8,063 nucleotides of DNA from Gallionella sp. (GTDB taxonomy: Bacteria; Pseudomonadota; Gammaproteobacteria; Burkholderiales; Gallionellaceae), in assembly GCA_030690245.1 (NCBI GenBank), contig JAUYGW010000069.1, positions 1-8,063 on the forward strand, given 5' to 3'. Positions 5,301-8,063 of the stretch are shown here, piece by piece; position 1 is the first letter of the stretch, and each line of letters opens with the position of its first letter. The position numbers and the translations under genes are program-made. The notes below the pieces were generated by a model. It was not told the origin of the DNA. It saw only the letters and a program-made list of their open reading frames with translations, and made no database searches.

Positions 5301-6718
5301 CTGCGCGTCGGGGTGCACGAGGCGACGGTCACCCAGTTCTGGACAAGCCGGCATTGTGTCCGACCGGAGCCGCCGTTGTCCGTTTCGCAATTGTTGTCAT
5401 TCGACCATGAGCTCCAGCTGCTTCCGCCGTTGCTCGAGGTTCTCGATTGCAGGATGCCGACCACATACTGGTCGCGTTGCTCGCCTGCAGAATCCTCGGT
5501 GCCGTTGTTCCTGTCGTTCCAGTCTTCCCAGGTTGCGCCGTAGTCGTTAGACCTGAGGCGGTAAAGCTGGCCGGTCACCTTCTGCGTCGTGCTGGTGCCC
5601 TGCTGGAGCTGCTGCGTGCGCTGCTGCTGCTGCTGCGTCCGGTACTGGAGCTGGCTGGTGCTCTGCGATATTTGTGCCTGGCTTTGCTGGAGCTGGCTGG
5701 TGGTGCGGGTCACGCTTGCGCCGTCGTTCATCGGCCTGGGCGCCGTGCCGTCCTGCTGTCCGACATTGGTGCTGCCGTCGATCTTGTCCGGGCCATAGGA
5801 GCTGCTCTCGTTGTTGGTGTTCCAGTAGCCGTCGGTGGACAGGATGGTGAAGTTTTGCTGGCAGGAATATTGCACCGGGTCGTCGGCGCCGGTGAGCAAC
5901 TGGCCGGCGTAAATGCGCCCGGCCTTGGCCAGCGCGGGACGCAACGGGGTATAGCCAGGTGTGCCGGTGATATAGAGCTTGCTATACCAGGAGGCTTTTT
6001 GCGTGCTGTCAAAATCGGCAATTTTCAGAAAGCGGTTGTCGGTGGAATCGACGCCGGTATAGCCGATGGTGGAAAATCCGACCCGGAAATTGTTGCTGAC
6101 GTCCTTGAAAGCGAGGCCTGCCGCAGATTTCATGGTATGCATACGGTCGCGGTAATAAGTGTACCAATTGGCAAAGTTTTGCCGTTCGTCCGTGCCGCCC
6201 GGCCCGGAAGTGCTGCCGACGGTCACTAGCGTGTAACTGCCGTCGGAATAGCAGGTGCCGCGTACCGGGGTGGCGGGCGACACGCCGGTGTAATTGTAGT
6301 AATAGGCGGCGTGGTTGCTGCCGTCGTCGCCAGTCCGGAACTCGCTGGACAGGTTTTTGGTGGTCGTGCCGCTGAAGCCGCTGACCAGGGCCGCAGTGAA
6401 GACGGAGTCCGGGTAGGAGGAGCCATCGGCATTAACCGGCAGGGTATAAGTGATATTCGGGTTGTAATAGACGCCGTTATAGAGGTAATTCCGGTAGCAG
6501 TTATCGTCGTTATGGCTGTTGACGGAATCCGGCAGGTATTCCCAGTCCATGCTACCGGAGTCGTCCAGGATGAACATGATATTCGGCTTGATCGAGGTGT
6601 TGCCCGACGAGGCCATGGGCGAATCGGCAATATCTGTCGCAGCGGCATGGGCGGTTGAACTCAGGGCGGTTACGGCGAGCAGCAGCAATTGTATGGTGCG
6701 TTTGGCAGTGGTTTTCAT
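2381..6718 (-). CDS. pilY1: Type IV pilus tip-associated adhesin/assembly protein PilY1
   Basis: A large exported protein (1445 residues) of the PilY1/PilC family. Such proteins sit at the pilus tip or outer surface and act in pilus assembly, retraction control, adhesion and surface sensing. The chosen start is ATG at 6716-6718, because AGGAGG lies 5 nt upstream; an upstream in-frame start would overlap pilX and hide the signal peptide. Residues 1-25 form a Sec signal peptide with likely cleavage after AHA. A von Willebrand A-like domain follows, with MIDAS motif DDSGSM at 52-57 and strand STDGYW at 294-299, resuming at LADVAMYYYQTDLR (661-674). The C-terminal half carries the PilC/PilY1 beta-propeller signatures: LGDMVTSQPVYV (945-956), VYVAANDGMLHAF (988-1000) and GGDLLGNLWRF (1183-1193). 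Residues 301-660 interrupt the vWA domain with heptad repeats, Asp-box-like motifs and cysteine repeats, which makes it longer than the P. aeruginosa protein (roughly 1160 residues). I see no RGD tripeptide and no canonical DxDxDG calcium loop. It is the last gene of the minor-pilin operon, 22 nt after pilX. Family assignment is very secure; the ligand is unknown. Confidence 0.96.
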   Translation of the reverse strand: MKTTAKRTIQLLLLAVTALSSTAHAAATDIADSPMASSGNTSIKPNIMFILDDSGSMDWEYLPDSVNSHNDDNCYRNYLYNGVYYNPNITYTLPVNADGSSYPDSVFTAALVSGFSGTTTKNLSSEFRTGDDGSNHAAYYYNYTGVSPATPVRGTCYSDGSYTLVTVGSTSGPGGTDERQNFANWYTYYRDRMHTMKSAAGLAFKDVSNNFRVGFSTIGYTGVDSTDNRFLKIADFDSTQKASWYSKLYITGTPGYTPLRPALAKAGRIYAGQLLTGADDPVQYSCQQNFTILSTDGYWNTNNESSSYGPDKIDGSTNVGQQDGTAPRPMNDGASVTRTTSQLQQSQAQISQSTSQLQYRTQQQQQRTQQLQQGTSTTQKVTGQLYRLRSNDYGATWEDWNDRNNGTEDSAGEQRDQYVVGILQSRTSSNGGSSWSSWSNDNNCETDNGGSGRTQCRLVQNWVTVASCTPTRSGSSGSYYYWGGSAAVACNVGTTSWTDTSSCTPSGSTVCQTTDTGWVNVSSCTPSGPTGGLTVTCQTADTGWTGTSSCTPDSDASDGGTTECQTATTGPAYVASCTAASASSGNNWTTTTCTTTVVSAATGVASCTPVAPVDPDYITTTCNTVTTGPTTVTSCTAAGASADNNYTATTCTSSGGFSDSLADVAMYYYQTDLRTSALGNCTGALGAGVDVCENNVPGSGDDINPQQHMTTFTLGLGVDGTLGYTDNYKSGGSADYNAIVQGTLNWPNPITNSGAERIDDLWHAAVDGRGVYYSARDPDTLVTGISSALAGVTSRAGSAAAAATSNLEPVAGDNYLFVALYRTVFWDGDLQAKTIDPVTGVVSTTPIWTAQPLLDLKVGASSDTRTIYTFDSVTANKLKPFLWASLSGAEQANFNSMCSPTALLSQCTALTAAEQTAASGANLVNFLRGQNGNETTLYRDRDHVLGDMVTSQPVYVKKPPFEYADTNYGPETTSGTFQYLHASRTPMVYVAANDGMLHAFNGDSGQEEWAYVPTMVMSNLYRLADKTYSANHRYYVDGSPTVSDICPNAPTSTCTDAQWKTILVGGFNAGGKGYYALDITNPATPKALWNFTTSEDSDLGYSFGNPIVTKRKDGTWVVVVTSGYNNVSPGDGQGYLYVLNANTGALLEKIGTGIGDTTTPSGLAKINVWVDVATDNTAERFYGGDLLGNLWRFSLDSATPPASPVSTAGSALLLAELGAINGAGVQPITTKPELTIVPYNDVDYTVVQLGTGRYLGLTDLSNTDQQSVYAIKDDLTGTGLGQVRTSGVLVPQTLTNFTGAGGQQLRTTSTTAVNWASKAGWYVDLNPGNTSPGERVNVDVQLQLGSLTVATNVPSTNACNVGGYSFLYNFDFKSGQYLPTATAQAVGSRLASGAMVAGMNTIRLQSGKIITIITDTGGGITSQETPTAVASSGTANRVSWRELIQ
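4766..5389 (-). repeat. Cysteine-pair repeat array in PilY1 (seven units)
   Basis: PilY1 residues 444-651 contain 16 cysteines. Seven pairs have nearly constant spacing: 456-468, 490-503, 511-524, 537-550, 564-577, 593-607 and 622-635, that is 12 to 14 residues. They are flanked by Cys444 and Cys651. The unit reads roughly C-x-T-x-x-T-G-W-x-x-V-S-S-C-T-P, followed by a variable linker. On the plus strand the repeats show as recurring GTGCA-containing blocks at 4812, 4896, 4986, 5067, 5145, 5208 and 5313, spaced 63-105 nt and always in multiples of three. The even cysteine number and export to the periplasm or surface suggest disulfides within each unit (inference). Confidence 0.85.
5558..5701 (-). 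repeat. Seven-residue (21-nt) repeat array in PilY1
   Basis: Residues 340-387 of PilY1 have strict seven-residue periodicity: T-x-Q-[L/I]-x-x-x occurs in seven consecutive copies, with drift in copies four and six. The Leu/Ile positions of the conserved copies fall at residues 343, 350, 357, 371 and 385. Thr occupies six of the seven first positions and Gln six of the seven third positions. At DNA level the copies are degenerate 21-nt units. The array may form a coiled coil or an extended stalk; the single hydrophobic position per heptad makes a classical coiled coil uncertain. Confidence 0.8.
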
Positions 6719-6723
6719 TATCG

Positions 6724-6729
6724 CCTCCT
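6724..6729 (-). promoter_or_regulatory. Ribosome binding site of pilY1
   Basis: A perfect AGGAGG on the minus strand is 5 nt (CGATA) before the ATG at 6716-6718. It decides the start in favour of the Met that begins the signal peptide MKTTAKR, rather than an upstream in-frame codon at 6766 inside pilX. Confidence 0.9.
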
Positions 6730-6740
6730 GATGTGGTCGA

Positions 6741-7445
6741 TTAGAAATGGATGATGGTTTCAACATAGCTGGTGGTGTTGCGCGGTCCTCGAATACGTGT
6801 AGTGATGCGGTAGTATTCCACTTCGGCAGTTCCGCTTAACCCGCCCTTGCTGGTGTAGTCTTTTGCGCCAGAGCTTGTTCCGGCTATCGTGGCGGCGGTA
6901 GAGGCGCAATTGTTGGGCAATCCGGCGCTTGGGCACAGGCGATGGATAATGTATCTCGCCGCGTAACCTGCAGCATTGGCGGGAATCAGCGCGGCAGGCT
7001 GGATGCAAGCCGCTGCCGTGCCGCCCGCCACGGCGCCGTTGCAATTATTGCCGTCCCAGTCGACCAGCGACCGGGCCGGGTTGCCGCTGTTGCCGGTCAT
7101 GTCCAGAGTTTCCTGGCTGGTGGCGTAATAGCCGTTGGACGGATCATCGGTTTGCGATGCGGCGACGCCTGCGACGCCGGTTAACCAGGTTATGGCGGTC
7201 TCGGTTCCCGAATCGCCCGCGAGTGCCGCGCCTTGTTTGAAAGCCATGTTGCCGGCTACGACATTGCCGGTATCCACCGAACGTACCAGTGCGATTGCGG
7301 CCAGGGTCATGGCAACCAGGACGATGAGCGTAATGATTAACACCACACCATTTTGCTGTTTCGGCAGCGATATGCCCGTGTAACCGGCGGCTTGTCCAGC
7401 CATGTTTCGCGTGTTGCTGTCTTGGCGGGGATTAAGGGAGCGCAT
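6741..7445 (-). CDS. pilX: Type IV pilus minor pilin PilX
   Basis: A 234-residue minor pilin of the PilX type. It is an inner-membrane-anchored prepilin, processed by PilD, that helps PilV/W and PilY1 start pilus assembly. The PilX N-terminal signature is present: KQQNG (residues 29-33), then the hydrophobic segment VVLIITLIVLVAMTLAAIALV (34-54 region), then NVVAGNMAFKQGAALAGDSGTE. Cleavage would follow Gly33. Mature position 5 is Ile rather than the Glu of major pilins, which I believe is usual in PilX. Four cysteines (135, 147, 171, 180) lie in the periplasmic part. The C-terminus YYRITTRIRGPRNTTSYVE is typical of the family. The start at 7445 is chosen because GGAG lies upstream at ideal distance; a TTG at 7457 inside pilW is less likely. 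The leader of 33 residues is long; an internal ATG at 7403 would shorten it but lacks an RBS. The gene follows pilW by 2 nt and precedes pilY1 by 22 nt. Confidence 0.93.
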   Translation of the reverse strand: MRSLNPRQDSNTRNMAGQAAGYTGISLPKQQNGVVLIITLIVLVAMTLAAIALVRSVDTGNVVAGNMAFKQGAALAGDSGTETAITWLTGVAGVAASQTDDPSNGYYATSQETLDMTGNSGNPARSLVDWDGNNCNGAVAGGTAAACIQPAALIPANAAGYAARYIIHRLCPSAGLPNNCASTAATIAGTSSGAKDYTSKGGLSGTAEVEYYRITTRIRGPRNTTSYVETIIHF

Positions 7446-7447
7446 GG

Positions 7448-8063
7448 TTATCTCCAAAGCATGTTGCGTAACGGCACGATGGTTTCAAAGGTTTTATAGC
7501 GATAACATTGCCAATTGGCGTCGGCGGCGAGACTGATAGTGCCGCCCGCCCAAGCCGGGCCGACCGTGGTGGTATTGCAAATGCCGGTAACAGGGTCCGC
7601 TTTCTCTCTCAGGCCGTTGCGCGCTACCAACGCAAAACGCAGCGCATAAATTCTATTGATATCGCCTGCATCACCGATCGTTCCGCTCGCGTCCGCATCG
7701 ATCATGGTTGCACCCCATGTGTCGACCTGGGCATCAGTTTGCGCCCCGGCACGGGTGTCGAAGCCGTATTGCGCCTGTATGCTGACCACATCGGGCGAGA
7801 GAATCTGCGAGCTATTGGTGTTGGTTGCGGATGAATAATCGGTAAATACCAGGTTGCTGCTGGCATCGATGGAATAAGTATGCGACATGAAGCTGCCGAC
7901 ATTCATCAACAACGCATCTGTCGAATAACCTGCGGCAGGGAAAACGGCTGAATTGCCATTCCAGCTGCCTGCCGTGTGTATGATCGGGTTGAGGACAGGG
8001 TTGGCGTTGTCCACTTGAAACAACGTGCAGTTTGGCGGTGTCGTCGCCTCGTAGGCGATCAGC
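7448..8063 (-). CDS. pilW: Type IV pilus minor pilin PilW, C-terminal fragment (5' end outside window)
   Basis: The last 204 codons of a PilW-type minor pilin, a component of the pilus-tip priming complex. The frame is open to the right edge, so the prepilin signal and N-terminal helix are outside the window. Family traits seen are DVVSIQAQYGFDTRAG, then INRIYALRFALVARNGLREK, and a C-terminus with PAWAGGTISL, WQCYRYKTFETIVPLRNMLW and a final Arg. This combination of PAWAGG and WQCYRY...VPLRN is typical of proteobacterial PilW. A D-x-D-x-S-G-x-I stretch, encoded at 7661-7699, resembles the first part of an EF-hand loop but lacks the final Glu. The gene overlaps the pilX RBS and is 2 nt from the pilX start. 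Upstream members (pilV, fimT/gspH-like) are expected beyond the window. Confidence 0.92.
   Translation of the reverse strand, partial: LIAYEATTPPNCTLFQVDNANPVLNPIIHTAGSWNGNSAVFPAAGYSTDALLMNVGSFMSHTYSIDASSNLVFTDYSSATNTNSSQILSPDVVSIQAQYGFDTRAGAQTDAQVDTWGATMIDADASGTIGDAGDINRIYALRFALVARNGLREKADPVTGICNTTTVGPAWAGGTISLAADANWQCYRYKTFETIVPLRNMLWR
7452..7456 (-). promoter_or_regulatory. Ribosome binding site of pilX within the pilW 3' end
   Basis: TGGAG on the minus strand (GGAG at 7452-7455) lies 6 nt before the ATG at 7443-7445. It overlaps the last sense codons of pilW, whose TAA is at 7448-7450. The arrangement suggests translational coupling between the two minor pilins. Confidence 0.8.

Larger units (their letters stand above)
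4739..5818 (-). other. Modular repeat insert inside the PilY1 vWA domain
   Basis: This stretch encodes PilY1 residues 301-660, between vWA strand STDGYW and helix LADVAMYYYQTDLR. It has a low-complexity composition rich in S, T, G, Q and C. In order it contains a linker, seven heptad repeats (340-387), two Asp-box-like motifs (390-397 and 428-435) and a cysteine array (444-651). The flanking vWA halves look complete, so the insert probably protrudes as a loop or stalk. The boundaries are judged by eye from the family motifs. The reading frame is continuous through it, so this is not a mobile-element insertion. Confidence 0.8.

Noticed and set aside
4800..5330. Recurring GTGCA-containing blocks suggesting a CRISPR-like or intergenic repeat array
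   Set aside because: All spacings are multiples of three and the blocks are in frame with pilY1 as Cys-Thr-Pro motifs; repeats are short and degenerate, and no cas genes are present.
5447..6229. A 260-codon open frame on the plus strand, rich in Leu and Ala
   Set aside because: It lies fully antisense to pilY1. Its Leu-rich part is simply the complement of the CAG/Gln heptads, with no RBS or family resemblance.
6719..6766. Upstream in-frame start for pilY1 inside pilX
   Set aside because: It would add 16 residues before the signal peptide and overlap pilX, whereas the internal ATG at 6718 has a perfect AGGAGG at 5 nt.

Overview
The window looks like chromosomal DNA of a Gram-negative bacterium, most likely a betaproteobacterium. 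The evidence is the GroEL C-terminus, a bacterial tRNA-Phe with an encoded CCA end, a release factor 3 gene, and a type IV pilus minor-pilin operon in the PilW-PilX-PilY1 order. The style of the pilus proteins (PilW ending in a WQCYRY...VPLRNMLW motif, PilY1 with a Q/T/L heptad stretch and Cys repeats) reminds me of Gallionellaceae/Nitrosomonadales, but the genus cannot be settled from sequence alone.

Layout. Positions 1-267 (+) are the 3' end of groEL, followed by a strong intrinsic terminator (352-384). Its T-tract abuts a stable-RNA-type promoter (387-415) that drives tRNA-Phe(GAA) (462-537). After the tRNA come two small hairpins and a third hairpin with a T-tract (the tRNA terminator, 595-625), then prfC (644-2296, +), encoding release factor 3. 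A near-perfect palindromic terminator (2337-2359) separates prfC from the convergent pilus operon. On the minus strand, reading from the right edge, are pilW (5' end outside the window, 7448-8063), pilX (6741-7445) and a very large pilY1 (2381-6718). Spacings of 2 and 22 nt and good ribosome binding sites for pilX and pilY1 indicate one transcript ending at the 2337-2359 terminator.

Function. The left half is housekeeping: protein folding, a tRNA and translation-termination recycling. The right half is surface biology. PilW and PilX are minor pilins thought to help prime type IV pilus assembly, and PilY1 is the large pilus-tip or outer-surface adhesin and mechanosensor-type protein.

The most unusual content is inside PilY1. 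Its N-terminal von Willebrand A domain is interrupted by about 360 residues made of three successive repeat modules: seven 7-residue T-x-Q-L repeats, two Asp-box-like motifs, and a seven-unit array of regularly spaced cysteine pairs. This looks like a modular, probably disulfide-rich, exposed adhesive or stalk insert. No mobile element, CRISPR array, toxin-antitoxin pair or defence system is visible.
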